A DNA stretch of 14,309 nt from Paraktedonobacter sp036384215 (lineage in GTDB: Bacteria; Chloroflexota; Ktedonobacteria; Ktedonobacterales; Ktedonobacteraceae). The translations under genes and the position numbers were made by a program. The notes beneath the pieces were generated by a model. It was not told the DNA's origin, did no database searches, and saw only the letters and a program-made list of their open reading frames with translations. The DNA is taken from positions 1 through 14,309 of the forward strand of contig DASVMX010000065.1 in the NCBI GenBank assembly GCA_036384215.1, in the 5' to 3' direction. Positions 7,725 through 13,708 of this stretch are shown in pieces. How positions within the stretch are numbered: the stretch's first letter is position 1; each line of letters starts with the position of its first letter.

Positions 7725-8615
7725 CTAACGGTTCGGATCAAGCGGCAGCGTTGCCGGCGCGCTGACAAAGTTGAACATCAGGCGGATAGACGACGCGTCT
7801 CCATTGAAGATCATGCCGCGGGCTCCCGAAGGCACCGTCGTGCCGAGCAGTGATTCGAGCAGCGCACGGCTGCTTTCCGGGATCACGCTGGACATGCTGA
7901 AGAGGTGCCTGGCGTAAGGATCATTGGGCAGCTCCACCTCGCTGGAGGGATAGAGCACGGGCGCGGCCTTCACGCCAGTGACATGGACATTGAACAGCAG
8001 CGTGTTACCATCTGTCGTGGTGATCTGTGCAAGCTGCTGGGCCAGGTTCATGGGATCGCCATCGGTGGACATGCCGTCGGTGAGATTGATAATCACCGGC
8101 GGGTAGTTATTGGGGTGATTGATGGCCCACTGAGAGGCCATGTCGTAAGCGCGCCTGAAGGCCGCGCACATGGGCGTGCCGCCGCCGTGCCGGGCTTTAA
8201 TCCAGATCGGAAAGGGCACCTCGACCTCGTAAAAATTACCCGTGTCGTCGATCTCCTTGCGTTTACGCAACTCGATATCGAGCGGATTCATCTGCAATTC
8301 CGCCAGGGTAGCGAAAGGCTGGCCGGCCAGCCTGCCGTTGAACGCGGAAGTCACCGCCGTGCCCTCGTAGCCCAGCGCGCAGATATCCGCGCGCTGCTTC
8401 ACCTCGGAAGTAGAATCGGCGAGCACATCTGTATTGATAGTAATTAATTCATTCAGGAAGCTATTAAAAATAGTTGCCACCATATCACATTTGCGCCGCC
8501 CGCCGCCCACCTGTTCTATCGCGAACTGATCGGCCATCGAGCCTGATTGATCGATCAGGAAGATCATGCAGCCAGGGGTAGCGCTATTCCAACGCCGGGA
8601 ATATTCGTTTGTCAT
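7725..8615 (-). CDS. TerY-like von Willebrand factor A (vWA) domain protein
   Basis: This 296-residue protein is a vWA-fold metal-binding protein, likely a scaffold or sensor for the kinase-phosphatase pair. It shows a complete MIDAS: D22, S24 and S26 in DQSGSM, T147 in GGGTPM, and D180 in LTDG. The order strand-MIDAS, long helix, then LTDG with STDGDP after it is typical of the TerY group (vWA proteins of tellurite-resistance-type clusters). It is longer than a minimal vWA domain; the C-terminus (about 230-296) is an extension with no motif I recognise. No signal peptide or membrane helix is visible, so it is probably cytosolic. The Shine-Dalgarno AAAGGAG precedes the ATG at good spacing. 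The membrane kinase gene ends 67 bases upstream and the phosphatase gene lies downstream, so it sits inside one operon. The gene symbol terY is not assigned because the function is inferred only from the fold and neighbours. Confidence 0.88.
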   Translation of the reverse strand: MTNEYSRRWNSATPGCMIFLIDQSGSMADQFAIEQVGGGRRKCDMVATIFNSFLNELITINTDVLADSTSEVKQRADICALGYEGTAVTSAFNGRLAGQPFATLAELQMNPLDIELRKRKEIDDTGNFYEVEVPFPIWIKARHGGGTPMCAAFRRAYDMASQWAINHPNNYPPVIINLTDGMSTDGDPMNLAQQLAQITTTDGNTLLFNVHVTGVKAAPVLYPSSEVELPNDPYARHLFSMSSVIPESSRALLESLLGTTVPSGARGMIFNGDASSIRLMFNFVSAPATLPLDPNR

Positions 8616-8682
8616 AGTAGCTCCTTTAGTTTTATTCTGAGTATATTTACGCGAAAAATATGCATGAACGGCATTTCGTCTC

Positions 8683-10668
8683 TCATCTGCGGCGCAGGGT
8701 CAGATACAGGTGTAGAGCCAGTGAAGTGCCGAAGAACAGAAAGGCGAGCACATCGGGTCCGGGCAAAAACGAACCGGATGCCAGGACTCCGATGGAGACG
8801 CCAATCAACCCCCAGTAGACGGCAAGCGCGACTGACAGAAAACTGTTGAGCCAGCTGTTGTTTGAATGATAGAAAAGCGTAATCGCGCTCAACTCGAATA
8901 GAGTGGAGAAGATGAAGGCCCACCAGCCGGTATCATGTTCGATAACCGCGCGCCCGATCCAGACGCCGATCAGGACCGCGCCGAGCAAATTGAGAAAGGC
9001 GCCAGGGAGCAGGAACGGCAGGCGGCGGCGGCGCGCGGCCACCGATGGTTGTTTCAGAGCGTTTTTGATGCTTCTGGACAGACTTTTTTTCTGTGAGAAG
9101 CTTGTCGAATACTGGCCAGTCGCATTATAGGGCGGCAGCGGTCCCGGTCCCATTGGCACGCTGTTGCCCTGACCGGGAAAGGGGAGCGATCCCGGCAAAC
9201 CAAAAACGGTCGTGGACGAGGGCGTGCCGGCCATGGGATTGAGAAATGGGCTGCCCACGGGCTCGCCTCCTGGCGAGCCCACCTGAAATGGACCTCCCAT
9301 GGACACCTGCGCGCCAGGAGGTGGACCAGCCTGAAACGGACTGGCAAGCGGATTCGACGGGGCAAAGTTGTTCGCCGCCTGCGGATTGGCCGGAAAGGGG
9401 AAAGGCGCGTTGGCCTGCGGAGGTGTGATCGGGCTGTTAGCAGCCACCGCGGCCAGTGGATCTGGCGCGGGCACCCTGTTGGGTTGCGCGGGCGTGCTGG
9501 CAGCCATAGCTCTGCTCGCAGGCGGTGTCAAAGGGAGAATTCCGTCTGGTGCCGCTGCCTGATTAACGGTTCCCGGCGAAGCAGGCCCCAGGCCCTGCGG
9601 CATCCCCCGGTTTGCCTGGGCGGAGAATGGTGCGGGATGGGCACTTGCCTGTGCTGGCAGCGGACTGAGAAAGGGCGGAACTGGACTGGCATAGGGTTGG
9701 CCAGGCAGTGGATTGAGAAACGGCGAAATGGAATTGGCATTGGGAGCGGGAGACGCGCCCGCGCCAGGGTCAGGCACAAGAAAAGGATTATCCCTGGGAA
9801 CCGATGTGGGCGGTTTGACCCTGACAGGCAGATTGAGCGCTTCATCGAGTGCGAGCGCGAAAGCCTCGACGTTGGGAAAACGCTGCTGGGCATTTTTTGC
9901 CAGCGCCTGAAAAATCACCACTTCGGCCTGCGGCGGTAGCGTATTGGCACGCGCGGTGAGCGATGGCGGAGGCATTTTGAGATGTTTCTCAATTACCTCT
10001 TTCACCGATTGGCCGGTGAAGGGCAGATAGCCAGAAATCCACTCGTAGGCCATCACCGCAAGTGCGTACTGGTCACTGGCGAAGCCGGGCTTGCCGTCCA
10101 GTTGTTCTGGCGACATATAGCTCAGCGTGCCCTGCACATCGCCCGTTTTTTCTTGTTCGGTCAGCAGTGTAGCCAGGCCAAAATCGCTCAGCAGCAGCCT
10201 GCCCTGAACGTTAATCAGAATATTCTCTGGTTTCACATCCAGGTGCATCACATCCTGCTCGTGTGCGTACTGGAGCGCGTCCGCCATCTGCCTGATATAG
10301 TTGAGCATCGTTTTTATGGGCAGGGCCAGGCCGCGCGGATGCTTAACGCGGAGGCTTTTATTTGGAGCGTACTCCATGACAATGTACGGAACAAGTGTTG
10401 CAGTCAGCGTAGGATTACTATAGAGATTATAATCATACATCTGGACAATATTCGGGTGATGGAGGGTAGCGACGATGCTGGCTTCTCTTTGAAATTGTTG
10501 AGATTTGTTAAGAACCAGTTGTTTGTCTAGAATTTTAATAGCGGCCATCTGCTGAGGAAGTTGCGTATGTTTGCCCAGGTAAACCTCGGCAAATCCCCCG
10601 CGCCCCAGAAATTGGATCAACTCATATGATCCAAATATCTCTCCGATGCGACCAGGCATTCTACTCAT
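8683..10668 (-). CDS. Membrane-anchored Hanks-type Ser/Thr protein kinase with proline-rich linker
   Basis: This 661-residue protein is a complete Ser/Thr kinase facing the cytoplasm. The kinase domain (about 14-276) shows the glycine loop GRGGFAEVY (22-30), the ATP-site Lys45 in AAIK, helix-C Glu62, the catalytic loop HLDVKPEN (142-149), DFG at 162-164 and SPE (186-188) in place of APE. HRD reads HLD, so it is a non-RD kinase and may not depend on activation-loop phosphorylation. Residues about 285-530 form a Pro/Ala/Asn-rich, probably disordered linker with recurring PFL-P motifs. Four hydrophobic segments at about 550-573, 582-601, 608-632 and 638-658 anchor the C-terminus, with no extracellular sensor domain. 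It is the first gene of the cluster and is a candidate input kinase for the downstream triad. The start is uncertain: AGGAG lies two bases from the ATG at 10668 and eleven from the ATG at 10659. Confidence 0.92.
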   Translation of the reverse strand: MSRMPGRIGEIFGSYELIQFLGRGGFAEVYLGKHTQLPQQMAAIKILDKQLVLNKSQQFQREASIVATLHHPNIVQMYDYNLYSNPTLTATLVPYIVMEYAPNKSLRVKHPRGLALPIKTMLNYIRQMADALQYAHEQDVMHLDVKPENILINVQGRLLLSDFGLATLLTEQEKTGDVQGTLSYMSPEQLDGKPGFASDQYALAVMAYEWISGYLPFTGQSVKEVIEKHLKMPPPSLTARANTLPPQAEVVIFQALAKNAQQRFPNVEAFALALDEALNLPVRVKPPTSVPRDNPFLVPDPGAGASPAPNANSISPFLNPLPGQPYASPVPPFLSPLPAQASAHPAPFSAQANRGMPQGLGPASPGTVNQAAAPDGILPLTPPASRAMAASTPAQPNRVPAPDPLAAVAANSPITPPQANAPFPFPANPQAANNFAPSNPLASPFQAGPPPGAQVSMGGPFQVGSPGGEPVGSPFLNPMAGTPSSTTVFGLPGSLPFPGQGNSVPMGPGPLPPYNATGQYSTSFSQKKSLSRSIKNALKQPSVAARRRRLPFLLPGAFLNLLGAVLIGVWIGRAVIEHDTGWWAFIFSTLFELSAITLFYHSNNSWLNSFLSVALAVYWGLIGVSIGVLASGSFLPGPDVLAFLFFGTSLALHLYLTLRRR

Positions 10669-10712
10669 TTCTCCTAAATGTATTTACTCATGCTGATCTA
10701 TGGGCCCAATTT

Positions 10713-10741
10713 ACTCTATTAAAAAAACAGAAGAAAGTCAA
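10713..10741 (-). promoter_or_regulatory. Candidate sigma70-type promoter for the six-gene signalling cluster
   Basis: On the minus strand TTGACT (10736-10741) is followed by a 17-base spacer, rich in T, and TAGAGT (10713-10718). This matches five and four of six consensus positions at ideal spacing. It lies about 45 bases before the kinase start. The 42-base palindrome at 10765-10806 lies about 24 bases upstream of the -35, a position compatible with an activator or operator site. Confidence 0.5.
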
Positions 10742-10764
10742 GATCGATTTTATATCTATCCAAC

Positions 10765-10806
10765 CGAAAAGTGATCTGACAATCGCGATTGTCAGATCGC
10801 TTTTCG
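10765..10806. repeat. 42-base near-perfect palindrome in a divergent intergenic region
   Basis: The sequence is a palindrome with no spacer, centred between 10785 and 10786. 20 of 21 arm positions match, and the one exception (T10773 opposite G) would be a wobble pair in RNA. The central 26 bases, beginning GATCTGACAATCG, are perfectly symmetric. It lies between the divergently transcribed kinase and crotonase genes, where no terminator is needed. It therefore fits a dimeric regulator operator, or a cruciform-forming element. A weak -10-like TACAAT at 10820-10825 for the plus-strand gene would put the palindrome over its -35 region. Confidence 0.8.
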
Positions 10807-10893
10807 CTAACGAATGGCGTACAATAGAGTACAAGAAGAGAAGAAGCGATTGCTGGAGAGCAGGGCATCCAGCAGGAAAGGGGTGTTTATTGT

Positions 10894-11697
10894 ATGGTAT
10901 CGCAGTTGATTACGCTTGAATATCGTGGTGCCTTTGCTTTTGTAACCCTGAACAACCCGGAGAGGCGCAATGCTCTCTCGTTGAAATTCATGCTTGAGTT
11001 AACGCAGATCTTGCGCGAGGTTGGAGCGAGTGGCGCGCTGGGGGTGATGCTGGCAGCCAATGGTCCTGTGTTTAGCGCGGGACATGATTTCGCGGACGCG
11101 GTGGGCCGGGACCTGGCAGAGATGCGCCGTTTGCTGCGGGTGTGTACAGAGATGATGGACACGCTACAGGAGATGCCGCAGCCAGTGCTGGCGCGTGTGC
11201 ACGGGCTGGCCACCGCGGCTGGCTGCCAGTTGGTCGCGACCTGTGATCTGGCGGTTGCCTCGACCAGCGCTGGTTTCGCCGTACCTGGCGGCAAGGGCGG
11301 CTGGTTTTGTACCACGCCGATGGTCGCGCTCAGCCGGAACATCGGGCGCAAACGCGCGCTGGAGATGCTGCTGACCGGGGACACCATCGACGCCCGAACT
11401 GCTTACGAATGGGGGCTGGTGAATCGCGTGGTAGAGCCAGAGCAGTTAGAGGAAGAAGCCCTGCGCCTGCTCAGCGCGGCCACGCGTGGGAGCTGGATCT
11501 CCAAGGGCATGGGTAAGCAGGCTTTTTACGCCCAGATCGACCTGCCCCAGCACCAGGCCTATAACCACGCGCTTGAAGTCATGGCCTCCACCTCGCAATT
11601 GCCCGACGCGCAGGAAGGGATGCGGGCTTTTATGGAGAAGCGCCGGCCCGCATTTATTCCTCCACGCGTGCACTCTGATTCTATTATAATAGAATAA
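10894..11697 (+). CDS. Enoyl-CoA hydratase/isomerase (crotonase) family protein, ECHDC3-like
   Basis: This 267-residue protein has normal crotonase-fold length. Oxyanion-hole elements are visible as FSAGHD (60-65) and GLATAAGCQL (104-113), and NPERRNAL near the N-terminus is the standard early motif. The stretch from MMDTLQEMPQP through RVHGLATAAG to FCTTPMVALSR is like the ECHDC3 group. The two classical hydratase glutamates are absent: the first position is Gln112 (in GCQLV) and the second is Gly132 (in VPGGKGG). Canonical hydration of enoyl-CoA is therefore unlikely, although CoA-thioester binding remains probable. AAAGGGG lies ten bases before the ATG. It is transcribed away from the kinase cluster and converges on the aldo/keto reductase. 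There is no pathway partner in the window, so the substrate is unknown. Confidence 0.9.
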   Translation: MVSQLITLEYRGAFAFVTLNNPERRNALSLKFMLELTQILREVGASGALGVMLAANGPVFSAGHDFADAVGRDLAEMRRLLRVCTEMMDTLQEMPQPVLARVHGLATAAGCQLVATCDLAVASTSAGFAVPGGKGGWFCTTPMVALSRNIGRKRALEMLLTGDTIDARTAYEWGLVNRVVEPEQLEEEALRLLSAATRGSWISKGMGKQAFYAQIDLPQHQAYNHALEVMASTSQLPDAQEGMRAFMEKRRPAFIPPRVHSDSIIIE

Positions 11698-11710
11698 ACG
11701 AGTGTCAGAG

Positions 11711-11759
11711 GCAATAGCGCTCCGCCGGGCGTCACGACACCCGGCGCGAGCGCTATTGC
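11711..11759. terminator. Hairpin between convergent genes, possible bidirectional terminator
   Basis: GCAATAGCGCTC (11711-11722) pairs perfectly with GAGCGCTATTGC (11748-11759). Inside it CGCCGGG pairs with CCCGGCG after a small bulge, leaving a short loop. It fills the 72-base gap between the stops of the crotonase gene (+) and the aldo/keto reductase gene (-), the expected place for a shared terminator. No T tract follows on either strand, so it would be a non-canonical terminator or a transcript-stabilising hairpin. Confidence 0.6.
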
Positions 11760-11769
11760 TATCAAAGGA

Positions 11770-12756
11770 CTACCAGCGCGTGTGAACCTCCGGGCGAATC
11801 AGCGAGTTGTAGACTGCCTGTACGCGGTTCATAGTAGTGGTGGAAAGAGGAGGCAATTGCGCGGCCTGGACATTCTCCGTGGCCTGAGCCGGCGTTTTCG
11901 CGCCTGGGATAGCGGTAGTCACTTCGGGGAACATCAGAATCCAGCGTAGCGCCAGCTGGGCCAGAGTCGTGCCCGCTGGCACGAGAGCGCGCAGTTCCTC
12001 CACTGCCTGCAAGCCAGTTGCGTACTCTACGCCAGAAAACGTCTCGCCCTGGTCAAATGCCTCACCGTGGCGATTATAGCTGCGGTGATCGTTTTGCGAA
12101 AACGCCGTATCTGCGCGGAGTTTGCCGGTGAGCAGGCCGCTGGCCAGGGGCACACGCGCCAGAATGCCGACCTGGTGAGCGCGAGCTGCTGCGAAAAACT
12201 CCTCCGCTGGTTTGAGGCGGAACATATTGAAGATAATCTGTACGCTCTGTACATTGGGGTATGAGATGGCTTTGAGCGCCTCATCTACCCGTTCGACGCT
12301 CACTCCGTAGAAGCGGAGTTTACCCTGCTGGACCAGGTCATCGAGAATAGCAAAGACCTCAGGCATTTCATAGACCTCGGAAGGCGGGCAGTGCAATTGG
12401 AGCAGGTCCAGCGCCTCGGTTTCCAGATTGCGCAGACTGCGCTCGACAAAGCTGGTCAGATTTTCGCGTGTAAAGCCCGCGGCCACGTGGGGATTGAGAC
12501 GCCGTCCAGCCTTGGTCGCGACAATAATCTGTTCGCCGCGCTCCTTGCGCACCTGCGCGATCAGGCGTTCCGAATGTCCATCGCCATAGACATCAGCGGT
12601 ATCAATAAAGTTCACGCCCAGGTCCAGCGCCTGGTGGAGCGCAGCCAGTGAACTCTTATCGTCGGTGCTACCCCAGGCATCGCCGCCAATGCCCCAGGCA
12701 CCAAATCCAATGGTGGAAATATTCCATCCAGTACGGCCAAGTGTACGATACTCCAT
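11770..12756 (-). CDS. Aldo/keto reductase
   Basis: This 328-residue protein is an NAD(P)H-dependent oxidoreductase of the aldo/keto reductase superfamily, cytosolic, with a TIM-barrel fold. It carries the full catalytic tetrad: Asp52 and Tyr57 in DTADVYGDGHSE, Lys82 in VATKAG and His122 in LLQLHCP. The N-terminal MEYRTLGRTG and the late segment TTAIPGAKTPAQATEN, which contacts the cofactor phosphate region, are typical of the bacterial group of about 320-330 residues. Length is normal and nothing is missing. AGGAG lies eight bases before the ATG. The gene is monocistronic as far as can be seen, convergent with the crotonase gene and divergent from the secreted repeat protein. The physiological substrate cannot be read from sequence. 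Confidence 0.95.
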   Translation of the reverse strand: MEYRTLGRTGWNISTIGFGAWGIGGDAWGSTDDKSSLAALHQALDLGVNFIDTADVYGDGHSERLIAQVRKERGEQIIVATKAGRRLNPHVAAGFTRENLTSFVERSLRNLETEALDLLQLHCPPSEVYEMPEVFAILDDLVQQGKLRFYGVSVERVDEALKAISYPNVQSVQIIFNMFRLKPAEEFFAAARAHQVGILARVPLASGLLTGKLRADTAFSQNDHRSYNRHGEAFDQGETFSGVEYATGLQAVEELRALVPAGTTLAQLALRWILMFPEVTTAIPGAKTPAQATENVQAAQLPPLSTTTMNRVQAVYNSLIRPEVHTRW

Positions 12757-12805
12757 GAGAGAAACTCCTCTATATATCTTTTGACAGGCTATCTTGCTAT
12801 CTCAG

Positions 12806-12833
12806 TGTATAGCTTTGAGGAATGGAGAAGCAA
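12806..12833 (-). promoter_or_regulatory. Weak candidate promoter for the aldo/keto reductase
   Basis: On the minus strand TTGCTT (12828-12833), a 16-base spacer and TATACA (12806-12811) lie about 50 bases before the gene's ATG. The match to consensus is only partial. The large inverted repeat at 12851-12922 lies directly upstream. Confidence 0.3.
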
Positions 12834-12850
12834 GTAGAGAGGGCTGATCG

Positions 12851-12922
12851 GTTCCACCAGCCAATCGGAAGTCGGGAAGCAAGCGTCGGCTTGCTTCCCG
12901 GCTTCCGATTGGCTGGTGGAAC
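12851..12922. repeat. Inverted repeat with 34-bp arms and a 4-base loop
   Basis: Arms 12851-12884 and 12889-12922 match at 33 of 34 positions around the loop GTCG. The single difference (T12872 opposite G) would be a wobble pair in RNA. It begins GTTCCACCAGCC and lies between divergent genes, over 90 bases upstream of the reductase start, so a terminator role is not expected. No T tract follows on either strand. It could be a cruciform, a remnant of a miniature inverted-repeat element, or a small structured RNA. Confidence 0.9.
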
Positions 12923-13091
12923 TGGATTGATCAAGAGCAGAATGGATCGAAATGTGCTATTTCTCCAGCAAGCATACATTGAAACAAGAGTCAGGTAATA
13001 TCTTGTCAATGTTGTGTAGGGGAGGGGGAGAAGCAAACCGAAGTATTTGTACGTTGGTAGGCCTGTCCTTTTCTGCTCGGGCCGGCAGGGT

Positions 13092-13142
13092 GTTGCCTTT
13101 GCTCCGTCGTAGTTTGTTTGTTTAGCGTAGAAAGAAGGCAAC
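13092..13142 (+). promoter_or_regulatory. Leader hairpin that would hide the Shine-Dalgarno of the secreted repeat gene
   Basis: GTTGCCTT (13092-13099) is exactly complementary to AAGGCAAC (13135-13142). The second arm contains the AAGG that serves as ribosome binding site for the ATG at 13148. The loop is 35 bases. If formed, the stem would block translation initiation, so conditional opening is possible. Eight pairs across a 35-base loop can arise by chance. Confidence 0.35.
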
Positions 13143-13147
13143 GCTCG

Positions 13148-13642
13148 ATGAGAAAATTACGTTGTGCCAGTATGGCTTTGCTTGTGGCCGTATTCACGGC
13201 TGTGGCCCTGTTTACCACAGGAGCGTTCGCGCAGAACGTTCAAACCGATTCCACCAGCAGAACTGTCGTGACCCACACGGCTGTGACTGCCAATGCTCAA
13301 GCCGTTCGCCCATTCGGCTTTATGCGCACAAGCGCTTTCCGTGGTGGACGCTTCTTCCGTGGTGGACGTTTCTTCCGTGGTGGACGTTTCTTCCGCGGTG
13401 GACGTTCTTTCCGCGGTGGACGCTTCTTCCGTGGTGGACGCTTCTTCCGTGGTGGACGCTTCTTCCGCGGTGGACGCCTCTTCCGCGGTGGACGCTTCTT
13501 CCGCGGCTTCCGCAATTTTCGTAGTGAGATCAGCGTCAGCTCGTTTGCGTTTGCCAACGCATGGGGCGCCTGGGCTGGTAGCTGCTGCAGTTGTTGCTGG
13601 AGTTGCTTCAACCCCTGCGGTTTCTTTGGTTGGGGGTGGTAG
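13148..13642 (+). CDS. Secreted Phe/Arg/Gly hexapeptide-repeat protein
   Basis: This 164-residue protein belongs to no family I recognise. It starts with a Sec signal peptide (MRK..., hydrophobic core, cleavage expected after TTGAFA before QN at about residue 28). A Thr/Ser/Val-rich linker follows, then nine FRGGRF-type hexapeptides and a tenth degenerate copy (about residues 64-123). The tail is rich in Cys and Trp and includes CCSCCWSC and an end GFFGWGW. The repeat is strongly cationic and aromatic and resembles RGG/RG boxes, but the signal peptide points outside the cell. The cysteine cluster could crosslink or bind metal. The start is chosen because AAGG lies nine bases upstream and the signal peptide begins there; the frame is open to 13118 but that adds a charged tail. 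A clear terminator follows at 13667. It is paired with a similar secreted protein starting at 14095. A cell-surface or spore/hypha coat role is only a guess. Confidence 0.8.
   Translation: MRKLRCASMALLVAVFTAVALFTTGAFAQNVQTDSTSRTVVTHTAVTANAQAVRPFGFMRTSAFRGGRFFRGGRFFRGGRFFRGGRSFRGGRFFRGGRFFRGGRFFRGGRLFRGGRFFRGFRNFRSEISVSSFAFANAWGAWAGSCCSCCWSCFNPCGFFGWGW
13337..13516 (+). repeat. Ten tandem 18-base units encoding the hexapeptide repeat
   Basis: The units follow the pattern TTCCGYGGTGGACGYTTC. Most differences between copies are synonymous C/T changes at arginine codons (CGT/CGC). The coding exceptions are single changes at the last residue (Ser in copy 4, Leu in copy 8) and a degenerate tenth unit. 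Such near-identical copies point to recent expansion or ongoing homogenisation by slippage, so copy number may vary between strains. Confidence 0.92.
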
Positions 13643-13666
13643 CTACTTGTAGGCTGGCTTATAAGT

Positions 13667-13708
13667 TGGCAACCTGGAGGCTTATTCCTCCAGGTTGCCA
13701 TTTTTTTT
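13667..13708 (+). terminator. Intrinsic (Rho-independent) terminator of the hexapeptide-repeat gene
   Basis: A perfect 14-bp stem (13667-13680 with 13687-13700) around the loop CTTATT is followed directly by eight T. This is a textbook intrinsic terminator, 24 bases after the stop codon. Confidence 0.93.

Larger units (their letters stand above)
12757..13147. other. Divergent intergenic region with inverted repeats
   Basis: This 391-base gap separates the aldo/keto reductase (-) from the secreted repeat protein (+). It holds a weak promoter candidate for the reductase, the long inverted repeat at 12851-12922, an imperfect repeat CATTGAAACAAGA / TCTTGTCAATG at 12977-13011, and a structured leader for the plus-strand gene. 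No coding frame here looks real, and I could not pick a convincing promoter for the plus-strand gene. Confidence 0.6.

Noticed and set aside
11711..11759. Canonical intrinsic terminator between the convergent genes
   Set aside because: The stem is strong but neither side has a T tract, so it is listed only as a possible terminator and not as a canonical one.
13021..13147. Possible cyclic-di-GMP riboswitch suggested by GCAAACC in the leader
   Set aside because: The second conserved block (GACGCAAAGCC-type) and the closing helices expected for that class are missing, so the short match is not enough.
13337..13516. CRISPR-like array
   Set aside because: The units are contiguous 18-base coding repeats with no unique spacers and no cas genes nearby.
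13162..13652. Alternative plus frames across the repeat (Trp-rich and Val/Asp/Ser-rich)
   Set aside because: An 18-base repeat keeps all frames open; only the FRGGRF frame has a signal peptide and a start signal.
13297..13701. Minus-strand frame with Lys/Arg/Pro repeats (KKRPPR)
   Set aside because: It is the reverse complement of the 18-base repeat and begins inside the terminator of the plus-strand gene. The plus frame has a signal peptide, ribosome binding site and terminator.
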